A DNA stretch of 64,000 nucleotides. It comes from Bacillota bacterium (GTDB taxonomy: Bacteria > Bacillota > Clostridia > Christensenellales > Aristaeellaceae). Each line of letters begins with the position of its first letter. Within the stretch, counting starts at the first letter, position 1. A program made the position numbers and the translations under genes. The notes below the pieces were generated by a model that was not told the origin of the DNA, did not search any database, and saw only the letters and a list, made by a program, of their open reading frames with translations. The DNA lies in contig JAEWVC010000064.1 of NCBI GenBank assembly GCA_023459275.1, positions 62,001 through 126,000 on the forward strand, written 5' to 3'. Positions 16,482 to 25,122 of this stretch are shown here, piece by piece.

Positions 16482-17438
16482 TTACTTTTGCAGAAGGTGG
16501 AAAGCAAAGCCCGCGATCTCATCCTTCAAATAGATGGCCACCGGCTTGCCGTTCTTTTCCGTGGCGCTTGCTTCATCAAAGGCAAAGCCCCGCTGCATAA
16601 GATGCCATTTGGCCCGTGGGATGCTGTTGGTGCGGATGGCGATGTGGCCGTGGGTGCCCCGGAAAGGTTTCTTCATCATCTCGAAGGCCGTCCCCACGAA
16701 GGTGGAGCTGTTCCCGTCCTTTACTTCCCAGCCCAGCATACCGCAAAGAAGCTGCGCCTGCCGCATGGCGTTTTCCGGCGTTTCCGTGTTGATACCTATA
16801 TGCGCCACCTCAAAGCCCAGCAAAATCGCCACAGCGCTCTTGGTAATGGCTTTGATTTTTTCCCAGTCCTTGGCGTTCACAGCATCCTGGGGCACCATCC
16901 AGCTTCCGCCGCAGGCTGCCACCTTGGGGAAGTTCAAATATTCCGTCAGATTCTTTTCGTTGACGCCGCCGGTAGGCACAAAGGTGATGCCGCCGTAGGG
17001 TGCGCTCAAAGCCTTGATCATGTTCAGGCCGCCCAGCGCTTCGGAAGGGAAGAACTTCACCGTTTGAAGCCCCAGGGAAAGTGCAACCTCAATGTCCGAC
17101 GGGTTGGCGCAGCCGGGAAGAACAGGAACGCCCTTTTCCTGGCAGTGCCTGACCACTTCCGGATTGATGCCCGGGGAGACGATGTACGCCGCGCCGGCCG
17201 CCACCGCCCTGTCCACCTGCTTAGTGGTAAGCACCGTGCCGGCACCCAGGATCACATCGGGAAGCTGCTCGTGCACAAGGCGGATGGCCTCCTCCGCCGC
17301 CGCGGAGCGGAAGGTGATCTCCGCCACAGGCAGGCCGCCCTCTTGGAGCGCTCTGCAAAGGGGCACAGCATCCTGCGCGTCCTCCACCTTGATGACGGGC
17401 ACCAGCCCGGCCAGGGACAATTTTTCCAGCATATCCAT
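16482..17438 (-). CDS. eda: KDPG/KHG aldolase with C-terminal VOC-like domain
   Basis: 318 aa. Residues 1-205 are a class I 2-keto-3-deoxy-6-phosphogluconate aldolase that cleaves KDPG to pyruvate and glyceraldehyde-3-phosphate: VAEITFRS (Glu40), GAGTVL, SPGINPEVV, LPGCANPSDIE, VKFFPSEALGG (Schiff-base Lys128) and PTGGVNEKNL. The remaining about 105 residues (AILLGFEVAHIGINTE ... HIAIRTNSIPRAKWHL ... VAIYLKDEIAGFAFHLLQK) look like a vicinal-oxygen-chelate/glyoxalase-type fold; ordinary Eda is about 205-215 aa and ends before this. No frameshift separates the parts. The extra domain's function is unknown; a regulatory or substrate-sensing role is only a guess. SD GGAGGGC precedes ATG 17438. 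Confidence 0.93.
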   Translation of the reverse strand: MDMLEKLSLAGLVPVIKVEDAQDAVPLCRALQEGGLPVAEITFRSAAAEEAIRLVHEQLPDVILGAGTVLTTKQVDRAVAAGAAYIVSPGINPEVVRHCQEKGVPVLPGCANPSDIEVALSLGLQTVKFFPSEALGGLNMIKALSAPYGGITFVPTGGVNEKNLTEYLNFPKVAACGGSWMVPQDAVNAKDWEKIKAITKSAVAILLGFEVAHIGINTETPENAMRQAQLLCGMLGWEVKDGNSSTFVGTAFEMMKKPFRGTHGHIAIRTNSIPRAKWHLMQRGFAFDEASATEKNGKPVAIYLKDEIAGFAFHLLQK

Positions 17439-17500
17439 TGTTTTGCCCTCCTATATGGTAAATTTTACAAGGGGAAAGCAGCAGAAAAGTAGTCCGGTAT

Positions 17501-18262
17501 CTACACGGCCCTTAACACGCGCTGAATCTTCCGCTGGGCCCGCAGGAGCAGCTGCCCATATTCGCCAATCTCCTTTTCTCCCATGCGGAAGGAAGGAGCG
17601 GAAATGCTCAGCGCGTAGGCAGGCAGATCATCCCGGCCCCTGATGGCCACGCCCACGCAGCTTACGTTGAGGTTGCTCTCCTGGTTCTCGGTGGCATAGC
17701 CCGTTTCCCTGACCATTTCAAGCTGCCGCATCAGCTCCTCCATATCGGTAACGGTATTTTTCGTCAGGGGAGCAAGTGTCCCGTCACCATAAAGCCCACG
17801 CACCTGCTCGTTGGAAAAGCAGGCCAAAAACGCCTTACCCATGGCTGTGGCGTGCAGGGGCATACGCACCCCTACATGGCTGGACATGCGGATGGACTGG
17901 GTGGACTCCATCTTGTCGATATAGAGCACATCCAGCCCGTTCATGATCCCGCAGTGCATGGTCTCGTTGCAGGCGCGTGAAATATCAGCCATGTACTGCC
18001 TCAAGACGCTGGTGACATCCACATGGTTCACCGCCGCGCTGCCCACCTCAAACATGCGCAGGCTAAGCTGATAGCGGGGGGAATTGTCGGGTTTACGAAG
18101 ATATTTGTACTGCATCAGCGTATGCAAAAGGTTAAACGCACTGCTTTTGGGCATTTGCATGGCCTTGGCGATCTGATGCAGTTCCAATCCGTCCGGATGC
18201 TCGCTTATAAGCTCCAGTATCTCCAACCCGCGTGAAAGCGTTCTGTTCAGCGTTTCCGGCAT
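17501..18262 (-). CDS. IclR-family regulator, probable KdgR
   Basis: 253 aa. N-terminal winged helix (TLSRGLEILELISEHPDG, QIAKAMQMPKSSAFNLLHTLM, about residues 8-55) and IclR effector domain (MHCGIMNGLDVLYIDKMES, HATAMGKAFLACF, YATENQESNLNVSCVGVAI). It is the first gene of the eda-kdgK cluster, so control by KDG or a related intermediate, as in KdgR-type IclR proteins, is likely. The start at 18262 is chosen because GAGGTG lies 6 nt upstream; the ATG at 18283 has no SD. A 14-bp palindrome in its promoter is a candidate autoregulatory site. The gene could also control the TRAP operon, whose operators have a different sequence. Confidence 0.88.
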   Translation of the reverse strand: MPETLNRTLSRGLEILELISEHPDGLELHQIAKAMQMPKSSAFNLLHTLMQYKYLRKPDNSPRYQLSLRMFEVGSAAVNHVDVTSVLRQYMADISRACNETMHCGIMNGLDVLYIDKMESTQSIRMSSHVGVRMPLHATAMGKAFLACFSNEQVRGLYGDGTLAPLTKNTVTDMEELMRQLEMVRETGYATENQESNLNVSCVGVAIRGRDDLPAYALSISAPSFRMGEKEIGEYGQLLLRAQRKIQRVLRAV

Positions 18263-18285
18263 GCACACCTCACACAGCATCAATG

Positions 18286-18315
18286 TTCATATATATGAAT
18301 ATCGTTCAAAATCAA
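18286..18315 (-). promoter_or_regulatory. kdgR promoter with 14-bp palindrome
   Basis: Perfect palindrome TTCATATATATGAA at 18286-18299. On the minus strand TTGATT (18310-18315) lies about 16 bp before TATATG inside the palindrome, so a bound repressor would cover the -10. The gap 18316-18424 towards yesN holds no recognised gene. Confidence 0.5.
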
Positions 18316-18424
18316 GAATATAATACCACCATGCCGCACTGCCGTCAAGCGGTTCTGCACGGCAAAAGCAGCAATTTTCAACAATCCTGGCATGTCTGGC
18401 CGGCAAAAAGGAAAATCCGGCTGC

Positions 18425-19915
18425 TCACCCATTTTCCTCATGCGCGCTTTCCAACAAGGTGGACTTCTGCCACTGCTTAGGCGAATAATGGAAATGATCC
18501 TTGAACCTTTTGGAGAACTGCACCACATCAGGATAGCCTACCCGGGCACCCACCTCGTAAATTTTGTATTTTCGCTGCCGTATCAGTTCCTGAGCGGCCT
18601 GCATCCGATGACGGAACAGATAATCGCTAAAGGAATAACCCGTATCGTTTTTGAAGACCATGCTCAGATGGGAGGTGCTGACCCCGATTTCCTTGGCAAC
18701 CCGCTTGAGTGTCAGGGTTTCCGGATACCGCTTTTTGATGATGGCCAGCGCCTCCTTGGTATAAGGGCAGCCTATGGCTTGGGAGCGCATATACTCATAC
18801 AGCTCACCCAGAAGCTGATGCAGGCGTAAAAAGGCATCATACAAATTGTTTTCCCCGCGCATGCGGCGCAGATATGCCCCCCTCTCCAGGCGTCCGGAAA
18901 AGGGAGCGCCATAGCATTCCTCCATTTGGCGGTAAGCATTCTCCAAAAACCTCGCGCACAGCTCCAGCTTTTCCGCATGGCCAAGCGGCTGTGCCCCGTC
19001 AAGCTCCTGAAGCAAGGCCCCCATGACGCCCTCAATTCGCTCATGGTTCAGGTTTTTAACCATCTCGCCGGACAAAGCCTTGGAGGTATCAAAAGATAAA
19101 GCGGAACGGGCCGCATCTTCGGAAACCGGATATCTGTTTTTGAGCAGCACCAATAGACATTGGTCAAAGGCGGCACACACGCCATCCTCGCATGCACAAA
19201 ATTCATAGCAGAAATGCTTTTGGTCCATAAACTCCCGAAAATCCCGGCACAGGGGTTCCTTTAGCCCTGGCAGGTGCAGAAGAAAAACCTGCACAGATTC
19301 AGATATCTCGGAAAAAAGCATCTTTGCGTCCACAGGAAGATTTTTCTCCAGCCAGAATCGAATTTCATCCAGCCTTCCCTCCGCCACGGCCGCGAGATAA
19401 AGGGAGGAATCCCTGACGATGCCGTAATATTTCAGCAGGGCATGAAATGCCGGTTCAGACTGCGGCAGGCATGTCAGCATATTGCGTATGATCTCGCCCA
19501 ATGCTTTTTGATCCAATTGCGGCAAATCGGCACGATGGGCGGCGGAAAGCTTCTGGACGCACCGCCTCACGCAGTCAAACAGTACCGGCGCTTCCAAAGG
19601 CTTTAAAAGATAATCGAATGCGCCGTAAGTGACGGCATCCTTGGCATAGGCAAAATCGGAGTACGCGCTGATGAAAATAAACTCGCAGGACAGCCCGTGA
19701 AGGCGTACCTGCTTGAGCAGCGCAACACCGTCCATATTCGGCATAGCAATATCCGTAATCACAAGATCCGGGCAACATTTCAAAACAGCCTGCAGCCCTT
19801 CCATTCCGTCAGCGCAGGTGTCGCAGACCGTGACCCCAAGCGCAGCCCAGTCGATATACTCCTTAAGGCCCAGGCGGATCAGTTTTTCATCATCAATGAT
19901 GACCGCCTTCCACAT
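18425..19915 (-). CDS. YesN-type response regulator (REC + AraC HTH)
   Basis: 496 aa. Receiver domain 1-120 with IIDDEKLIRLGLKEYI, phospho-acceptor Asp55 in DLVITDIAMPNMDG, and YLLKPLEAP (Lys of the receiver). A long, poorly conserved middle follows, then an AraC-type double helix-turn-helix at the C-terminus (LTLKRVAKEIGVSTSHLSMVFKN ... QRKYKIYEVGARVGYPDVVQFSKRFKDHF). Such proteins activate sugar-uptake genes; the divergent TIM-barrel/ABC cluster at 21974-25935 is the natural target. It overlaps the end of the kinase gene. Possible ATGs are 19924, 19921 and 19915; the last has the best distance (10 nt) from AAGGAGG. Confidence 0.9.
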   Translation of the reverse strand: MWKAVIIDDEKLIRLGLKEYIDWAALGVTVCDTCADGMEGLQAVLKCCPDLVITDIAMPNMDGVALLKQVRLHGLSCEFIFISAYSDFAYAKDAVTYGAFDYLLKPLEAPVLFDCVRRCVQKLSAAHRADLPQLDQKALGEIIRNMLTCLPQSEPAFHALLKYYGIVRDSSLYLAAVAEGRLDEIRFWLEKNLPVDAKMLFSEISESVQVFLLHLPGLKEPLCRDFREFMDQKHFCYEFCACEDGVCAAFDQCLLVLLKNRYPVSEDAARSALSFDTSKALSGEMVKNLNHERIEGVMGALLQELDGAQPLGHAEKLELCARFLENAYRQMEECYGAPFSGRLERGAYLRRMRGENNLYDAFLRLHQLLGELYEYMRSQAIGCPYTKEALAIIKKRYPETLTLKRVAKEIGVSTSHLSMVFKNDTGYSFSDYLFRHRMQAAQELIRQRKYKIYEVGARVGYPDVVQFSKRFKDHFHYSPKQWQKSTLLESAHEENG

Positions 19916-19920
19916 GCCCA

Positions 19921-21705
19921 TCATCCCTCCTTTGCCGGAAATTCCAGCGCAACACGGGTGCCATGTCCATACTCGCTTTCTATTTCAAAAACATACTGTT
20001 CCGCAAAGTACAGGCGCAGCTGTCTATTGAGGGTGGCCAGCGCAAAAAACTGCTCCTCCGCCTGGTTGTTGCGGATGGATTGGCGTATTTCCTCCAAACG
20101 CTGGGCCGCAATGCCTACGCCGTCATCATCCACGGTATAACGGATACGTCCCTTTGTCCCCTTTGCAAAGGTGATGCGTATATGCCCGCCCCGGTTGGGC
20201 GCAAGCCCGTGAATCACAGCGTTTTCCAGGATAGGCTGGAAGAGGTATTTGAGCACCGGCATATTGAAAAGCGTTTCATCCACGCTGATATCGGCCTCAA
20301 TGGCATCATCCATCCGCACGTTTTGCAGCGCAATATAGCATCGGGAAATTTCCGCCGCTTCCTTGATGGTGATTGTATCACTGCCGTTGTTAAGCATAAG
20401 CCGGAAAAATTTGGTGAGCACGAATATGATCTGGGAAATCTGCGGCACATTGTGTTTGTTGGCGATCCAATGAATGCTATCCAGCGTATTATAGATAAAA
20501 TGCTCTTTGAGCTGGGTCTGGATGTACTTGAGCTCAAAGTCGTTTTTCATCAGGCGGCTTTCGTAATTTTCATAGATCAGGTTGTCAATGCTCTCCAGCA
20601 GTACATTAAGGCGATGGCTGATGTACCCCAGTTCATCCTTCCTGTTTGTGTGGATGCGTATGCTCAAATCGCCCTTTTCCGCGATGCGCATGGTATTGCT
20701 GATGTTGCGCATGGGCAGGATTACCTGGAGCAGCAGCAACAGCAAGCATGTAATAAAAATAGCTGCCAAAATCAGCAGGAAGTAAACGAAATACTGATCC
20801 ACCACCATCAGTGAGGTATTGAAAAATGACAGCGGCGCTGTGGCGACATAATACCAGTCCGCATAGCCGGAATAATAGTAAGCTGTCAGATAGTTTGCCT
20901 TGTTGTACACAAAAGGAGAATATCCGCTCTGCCCGGAAAAGGTGCTTGCGGCCATCGCTTGGGCTTGTGATTCCGCCCCGGGAGACGTGACGGATGCATG
21001 CGTTCCTCCGGAGGGCTGTATCAAAAGCTCCACCTGTTCGTCGGGATAATAGGCCCGAAGGCGTTTTACAAGCACATCCTGCCCTACAGCCGCCTTGGCA
21101 TACAGCTGCAGGGAAGGGCTGGAGGCGCAAAAGATATGGCTGTAAGTAACAAAAAGCCATTTTTGCAGCGAGTCATCGTATTGCAGGTACCAGCTTTTCT
21201 CCCGTACGTCACCGCCTATCACCTCCTCCTGCTCTTCCCGGGAAGGGTTGACGGTGGTCTTGCGCGTGGCGGTGATCCTGTTGGAAAAAAGCACATTGCC
21301 ATAAGGATTCCATAGCTTGATGGAATGCAGATAGTTGTTATTGATAAAAAACTGGTACAGGCGCCTGCTCTGGTCTTCCCGAAGCTGGTACTGCGCAAAG
21401 GAGGGCACGCCGGAAGTTTGCTGCATGGCAAAGGCGGCCTCGGAAAACTCCTGGGAGGCCTGCATTTGGCTTTGCAAAAAATTCACGCTGCGGAACACCT
21501 CCTCCATGGTATCGGAGATATTTCTAAGCGCGGAAACAAGCTGCAGGCCGCTGTCGATCTGCGCCCGCTGCCCTGCGGTGTGATGCAGCCAAGCGTAAAG
21601 CAGGAGCAGCGGCATTACAAAAACGGCCACATACAGAAGCATGATTTTTTTCAAAAGGCTTGATGAAACAGAAAATCTGTGCCTTTGGGGCACTTTTTGC
21701 GTCAT
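19921..21705 (-). CDS. YesM-type sensor histidine kinase
   Basis: 594 aa membrane kinase, partner of YesN. Two membrane segments (IMLLYVAVFVMPLLLLYAWL near the N-terminus; YFVYFLLILAAIFITCLLLLLLQ near residues 300-325) bracket an extracytoplasmic sensor of about 260 aa. A HAMP-like linker, a His_kinase domain and an HATPase_c domain (PILENAVIHGLAPNRGG, YTVDDDGVGI) follow. The phosphorylation box reads IQTQLKEHFIYNTLDSI with His402, whereas the family usually has a QINPHFLYN-type box; the Asn-Pro before His is replaced by Lys-Glu. Likely senses an extracellular sugar. It is divergent from the ABC cluster. Confidence 0.92.
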   Translation of the reverse strand: MTQKVPQRHRFSVSSSLLKKIMLLYVAVFVMPLLLLYAWLHHTAGQRAQIDSGLQLVSALRNISDTMEEVFRSVNFLQSQMQASQEFSEAAFAMQQTSGVPSFAQYQLREDQSRRLYQFFINNNYLHSIKLWNPYGNVLFSNRITATRKTTVNPSREEQEEVIGGDVREKSWYLQYDDSLQKWLFVTYSHIFCASSPSLQLYAKAAVGQDVLVKRLRAYYPDEQVELLIQPSGGTHASVTSPGAESQAQAMAASTFSGQSGYSPFVYNKANYLTAYYYSGYADWYYVATAPLSFFNTSLMVVDQYFVYFLLILAAIFITCLLLLLLQVILPMRNISNTMRIAEKGDLSIRIHTNRKDELGYISHRLNVLLESIDNLIYENYESRLMKNDFELKYIQTQLKEHFIYNTLDSIHWIANKHNVPQISQIIFVLTKFFRLMLNNGSDTITIKEAAEISRCYIALQNVRMDDAIEADISVDETLFNMPVLKYLFQPILENAVIHGLAPNRGGHIRITFAKGTKGRIRYTVDDDGVGIAAQRLEEIRQSIRNNQAEEQFFALATLNRQLRLYFAEQYVFEIESEYGHGTRVALEFPAKEG

Positions 21706-21898
21706 GCTTTTTTTCTACCTCCCCGTTCGTCTTTCATTTTATCAGCAGCGAAGTGCCGTGTAAAGAAACGCGCCGGCATTTGAGCGGCAAAATGCGCGTT
21801 GGCAGAAAGAAACATATACAAGCACAAAAAAACAGATGAAACGACAAAAGAAAAAAAACATGATGCGGGCATTTAACAAGTTTTCCGTCCTTGAGACC

Positions 21899-21927
21899 AT
21901 GGACTCCGCTTCCCGCCATGCTACAAT
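21899..21927 (+). promoter_or_regulatory. Promoter of the TIM-barrel/sugar ABC operon
   Basis: Extended -10 TGCTACAAT (TACAAT 21922-21927) with a poor -35 ATGGAC (21899-21904) at 17 bp. A weak -35 fits dependence on an activator such as the adjacent YesN protein. Confidence 0.5.
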
Positions 21928-21973
21928 ACAGATACAAAATGATGCCGCAGTGAAATGCGGCCGGAGGAAACAG

Positions 21974-22801
21974 ATGCGCCTATACGTAAGCAACCTTGTG
22001 GCCGGCCTGGATACCGGCCTGGATGATACAGACCTCCTGCTGCATGCCGTCTCCCCGTTTCACGGGCAGGCCGGCATCGAATTTTTTCTGCATACGCATT
22101 CCCAAAGGTACATGTCCCTGATGGAGAACGTACCTTCCTGGCTAAAGGATTTGCCCGCGGCCGCCCACGGTCCGTTTATCGGTATTGAGGCTACCAGTCC
22201 CCAGGGCACACAGGAGCAGGCAAAGCTTCTGGAGGCTTACAGTTATGCTTTTACCATGGCAAGACGGCTCAAATCGCGTCACTTGGTAGTGCATACCCAC
22301 CAGCGTGTGATCAGGCTGGAGGAAAAGGAGCAGGCGCAGCGCGACTGCCGGAACAATCTTGCCCTGCTTGCCAAGATGGGTGATCGGGAAGGTGTTGCCC
22401 TGGCCATCGAAAACCTGGGTATCCAACACCAGGGCGTCAGCCTGTTTGACCAGGAAGATTTTCTGAAGCTGCTTGTGAGCTTTCCCAAGGCAGGCTGCCT
22501 GATTGATACGGGACACCTGCTGGTGGCGGGATGGGATATGGAACGGGTGCTGTCAGCGTTATCCGGGCAGATATGCGGCTACCACCTGCATGACAACGGC
22601 AGCCAGCAGGACAGTCATTACCGCATGGGAAAGGGGCGCTTTGACTTCGCTTCCTTTTTCAAGCTTTACCGGCGGTATACCCCCAATGCCGATATCACGC
22701 TGGAATACGGCGACGGCCAGGGCATTACCGCCGAGCAGATCAGCAGCGATCTTTATGATGTATTACGCGGCATCTCACCCGCGGGGGATGCCGGGCAATA
22801 A
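21974..22801 (+). CDS. Xylose-isomerase-like TIM-barrel protein
   Basis: 275 aa AP_endonuc_2 / sugar-phosphate isomerase-epimerase family protein. Seen: N-terminal MRLYVSNLVAGLD, metal-ligand-like sites in AAHGPFIGIE, HLVVHTHQRV, GVALAIENLG (Glu), GCLIDTGHLLVAG (Asp, His), CGYHLHDNGSQQDSHYRMGKG (His, Asp, His) and DITLEYGDG (Glu). This is the usual spread of metal ligands in the barrel. The actual sugar is unknown. The start at 21974 is set by GGAGGAAACAG; an open frame upstream to 21836 has no SD and precedes the promoter. It is the first gene of an operon with a carbohydrate ABC importer. Confidence 0.82.
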   Translation: MRLYVSNLVAGLDTGLDDTDLLLHAVSPFHGQAGIEFFLHTHSQRYMSLMENVPSWLKDLPAAAHGPFIGIEATSPQGTQEQAKLLEAYSYAFTMARRLKSRHLVVHTHQRVIRLEEKEQAQRDCRNNLALLAKMGDREGVALAIENLGIQHQGVSLFDQEDFLKLLVSFPKAGCLIDTGHLLVAGWDMERVLSALSGQICGYHLHDNGSQQDSHYRMGKGRFDFASFFKLYRRYTPNADITLEYGDGQGITAEQISSDLYDVLRGISPAGDAGQ

Positions 22802-22823
22802 TTTTTGAAAGGAGTCCCTGCCC

Positions 22824-24128
22824 ATGAAGAAATGCTTTAGCCTTCTGTTGGTCCTGGCCATGCTCCTCACTTTGGGAGCGGTCCCGGTAACGGCTGCCAT
22901 GGCATCCGGCGCGCCAATCGAACTGACCTTTTTTTACCCTGTAGGTGTCGGCGGGCCGCTGGCCACCCTGATCGAGAATCTGGCCGCCGAGTTCACCAAG
23001 GAAAATCCGGAAATCAAGCTGAACCCGGTATTTGCAGGCAATTCTGTGGAAACCATGGCCAAGACTGTTTCGGCCGTACAGGGAGGCACCCCGCCGGACT
23101 TTGCCATCCTGGGCAATTCCGAACTCTATTCTCTGGTTACCATGGACGCCATTATTCCCCTGGATGATTTTATCGCCGCAGACGGCGGCCAGGAGTATAT
23201 TGACGATTTCCTGCCGGCATTCATGAAAAACTCCTACTATGATGGAAAGACCTGGAGCATCCCATATCAGCGCAGCACCATCATCATGTACTACAACAAA
23301 GATATGTTCCGGGAGGCCGGCCTGGATCCCGAAACACCGCCTGCTACCTGGAAAGAGCTTCGCGAGGCTGCCGGGAAGCTGACCGTCCGGGATTCCTCCG
23401 GCAACGTGACCCGCTGGGGCGTGATGATCCCCATGGACGACCCCTTTATGTTCTCGGCTTTTGCGCTGCAAAACAGCGAAAACGGCGAAAACCTTATGAC
23501 CGAGGATGGGCTGACCGCACTGTTTGACACCCAAGGCAACATTGAGGCGCTGGAGTTCCTGATCTCCCTGGCCAAGAACGACAAAGTGATGCCAGAAGGC
23601 TCCATCAAGTGGGCAGATGGCCCCGCGAACTTCATGGCAGGAACGGCGGCTATCACTTACACCTCCACCGGGAGCCTGACCAACATTCTCAAAAACAGCG
23701 GCTTTGAGGTTGGAACCTGCTTCCTGCCTGCCGGCAAGCGATACGGCTCCCCCACCGGCGGCGCAAACCTGTATATCTTCAAGGGCACTCCCCCTGAAAA
23801 ACAAGCTGCCGCCTGGAAATTCATCCGTTGGCTGACCCAGCCGGAGCGCACCGCCCAATGGAATATTGACACAGGGTATGTGGCTACCCGCAAGAGCGCC
23901 TTTGATACCGACCTCCTGAAGGAGTATTACCAGGTGGTACCCCAAGCCAAGACGGGCGGGGACCAACTCCCCTATGCAGCCAGCGAACTGATGCTTTTTG
24001 ACAACCAGCGCAACTGGCAGGTACTGAAGGTGGCTATCGATGCCGCTCTCACCGGCGCCAAGACACCCGCCGGGGCGCTGGCGGAGGCCCAGGCCCAGGC
24101 GGACGCGATCCTCGCGGATTATCAATAA
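22824..24128 (+). CDS. Carbohydrate ABC transporter substrate-binding protein
   Basis: 434 aa, family 1 (UgpB/MalE-like) binding protein. Signal peptide MKKCFSLLLVLAMLLTLGA ends near VTAAMA-SG and lacks a lipobox cysteine at the cleavage site. The mature protein shows LTFFYPVGVGGPLATLIENL, EFTKENPEIKLNPVF, IPYQRSTIIMYYNKDMFREAGLDP, a typical UgpB segment, and AAAWKFIRWLTQPERTAQW. It resembles glycerol-phosphate/oligosaccharide binders; substrate unassigned. It sits between the TIM-barrel gene and two permeases. No ATPase is encoded here, so the importer probably shares a general MsmK/UgpC-type ATPase, as is common. Confidence 0.93.
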   Translation: MKKCFSLLLVLAMLLTLGAVPVTAAMASGAPIELTFFYPVGVGGPLATLIENLAAEFTKENPEIKLNPVFAGNSVETMAKTVSAVQGGTPPDFAILGNSELYSLVTMDAIIPLDDFIAADGGQEYIDDFLPAFMKNSYYDGKTWSIPYQRSTIIMYYNKDMFREAGLDPETPPATWKELREAAGKLTVRDSSGNVTRWGVMIPMDDPFMFSAFALQNSENGENLMTEDGLTALFDTQGNIEALEFLISLAKNDKVMPEGSIKWADGPANFMAGTAAITYTSTGSLTNILKNSGFEVGTCFLPAGKRYGSPTGGANLYIFKGTPPEKQAAAWKFIRWLTQPERTAQWNIDTGYVATRKSAFDTDLLKEYYQVVPQAKTGGDQLPYAASELMLFDNQRNWQVLKVAIDAALTGAKTPAGALAEAQAQADAILADYQ

Positions 24129-24196
24129 CCGTCCTGCGGGCGGGGGACCGGACCGGCCTCCCGCCCTTTTACAGGGCATACACGGCAAGGAGAAAC

Positions 24197-25105
24197 ATGT
24201 CTATGGACATCCGGGCACATGCAAAACGCCGGTGGAAAACAACGGTGTTCGGCTGGTTTTTAATGCTGCCGTCACTGCTGTTTCTTGGCGGGTTTACTTT
24301 TTCCCCGATTGCAGCTTCCGTGGTGCAAAGTTTCTTGCGCGTCAACAAGCGCACAAAGGCGCAGGTTTTCTCGGGACTGCAAAATTACGCAAACGTATTC
24401 AAGGATCCGGTTTTCGGCACGGTCCTTGTTAATACGCTTCGCTTTTCCCTGATTGTGATTCCCCTGAGCATCGTGCTGGGGTTTGCCCTGGCCACGCTCT
24501 TCAGCAAAAAGTTCAAGGGGATCGGCATGGCGAGGGCTTTGGTTTTTTATCCCAATATTGCCCCGGTAATCGGTTTTGCCACCATCTGGTCGTTTCTTTT
24601 GACGCCTACCATCGGCCTCGTAAATACGCTCATGCGTTTTGCCGGCCTGCCGGCTGTAGATTTCCTGAACAATCCCCAAACCGCCCTGTACGCCATCATG
24701 GCCGTTTATCTCTGGCGGGAAGCCGGTTTTATCATGATCTTCTACATATCCGGCCTGGAAAATATCTCCCGGGAGTATTATGAAGCCGCCTATCTGGATG
24801 GTGCATCCCCTCTGGCCGTGCTTCGGAAAATCACGCTGCCCATGGTCCGGCCCACGACGCTGTTCGCCCTCACCATCACCATGGCCAATGCCTTCAAGAT
24901 GGTGGACCTAATTCTGATCATGACTACCAGAGGCGGTCCCAACAACAGCACCAACGTTTTAATGCATCACATCTACCTGACCGCCTTTATTTATTGGGAT
25001 CAGGGACAGGCCGCAGTCCTCACGCTGGTGATGCTGGGTTTTATGCTGCTGGTGGCATGCATCCAGTTTTTTCTGATCGACAGGCGGACGTACTATGAAA
25101 ATTGA
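24197..25105 (+). CDS. Carbohydrate ABC transporter permease (MalF/UgpA-like)
   Basis: 302 aa, six membrane segments (GWFLMLPSLLFLGGFTFSPI; TLRFSLIVIPLSIVLGFALA; VLFYPNIAPVIGFATIWSF; and others). The EAA loop reads EYYEAAYLDGASPLAVLRKITLPM, the site of contact with the ATPase. Start ATG 24197 follows AAGGAGA; ATG 24203 is also possible. A 68-nt gap behind the binding-protein gene contains the GC-rich CTGCGGGCGGGGGACC. It pairs with the permease that starts 17 nt after its stop. Confidence 0.94.
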   Translation: MSMDIRAHAKRRWKTTVFGWFLMLPSLLFLGGFTFSPIAASVVQSFLRVNKRTKAQVFSGLQNYANVFKDPVFGTVLVNTLRFSLIVIPLSIVLGFALATLFSKKFKGIGMARALVFYPNIAPVIGFATIWSFLLTPTIGLVNTLMRFAGLPAVDFLNNPQTALYAIMAVYLWREAGFIMIFYISGLENISREYYEAAYLDGASPLAVLRKITLPMVRPTTLFALTITMANAFKMVDLILIMTTRGGPNNSTNVLMHHIYLTAFIYWDQGQAAVLTLVMLGFMLLVACIQFFLIDRRTYYEN

Positions 25106-25122
25106 AAGAAGGGAATGCGGCC

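Noticed and set aside
21235..21244. TTCCCGGGAA inside the yesM gene as a second Noc site
   Set aside because: Only the inner 10 bp match and it lies in coding sequence, where chance explains it; the similar CTCCCGGGAG near 24763 is weaker still.
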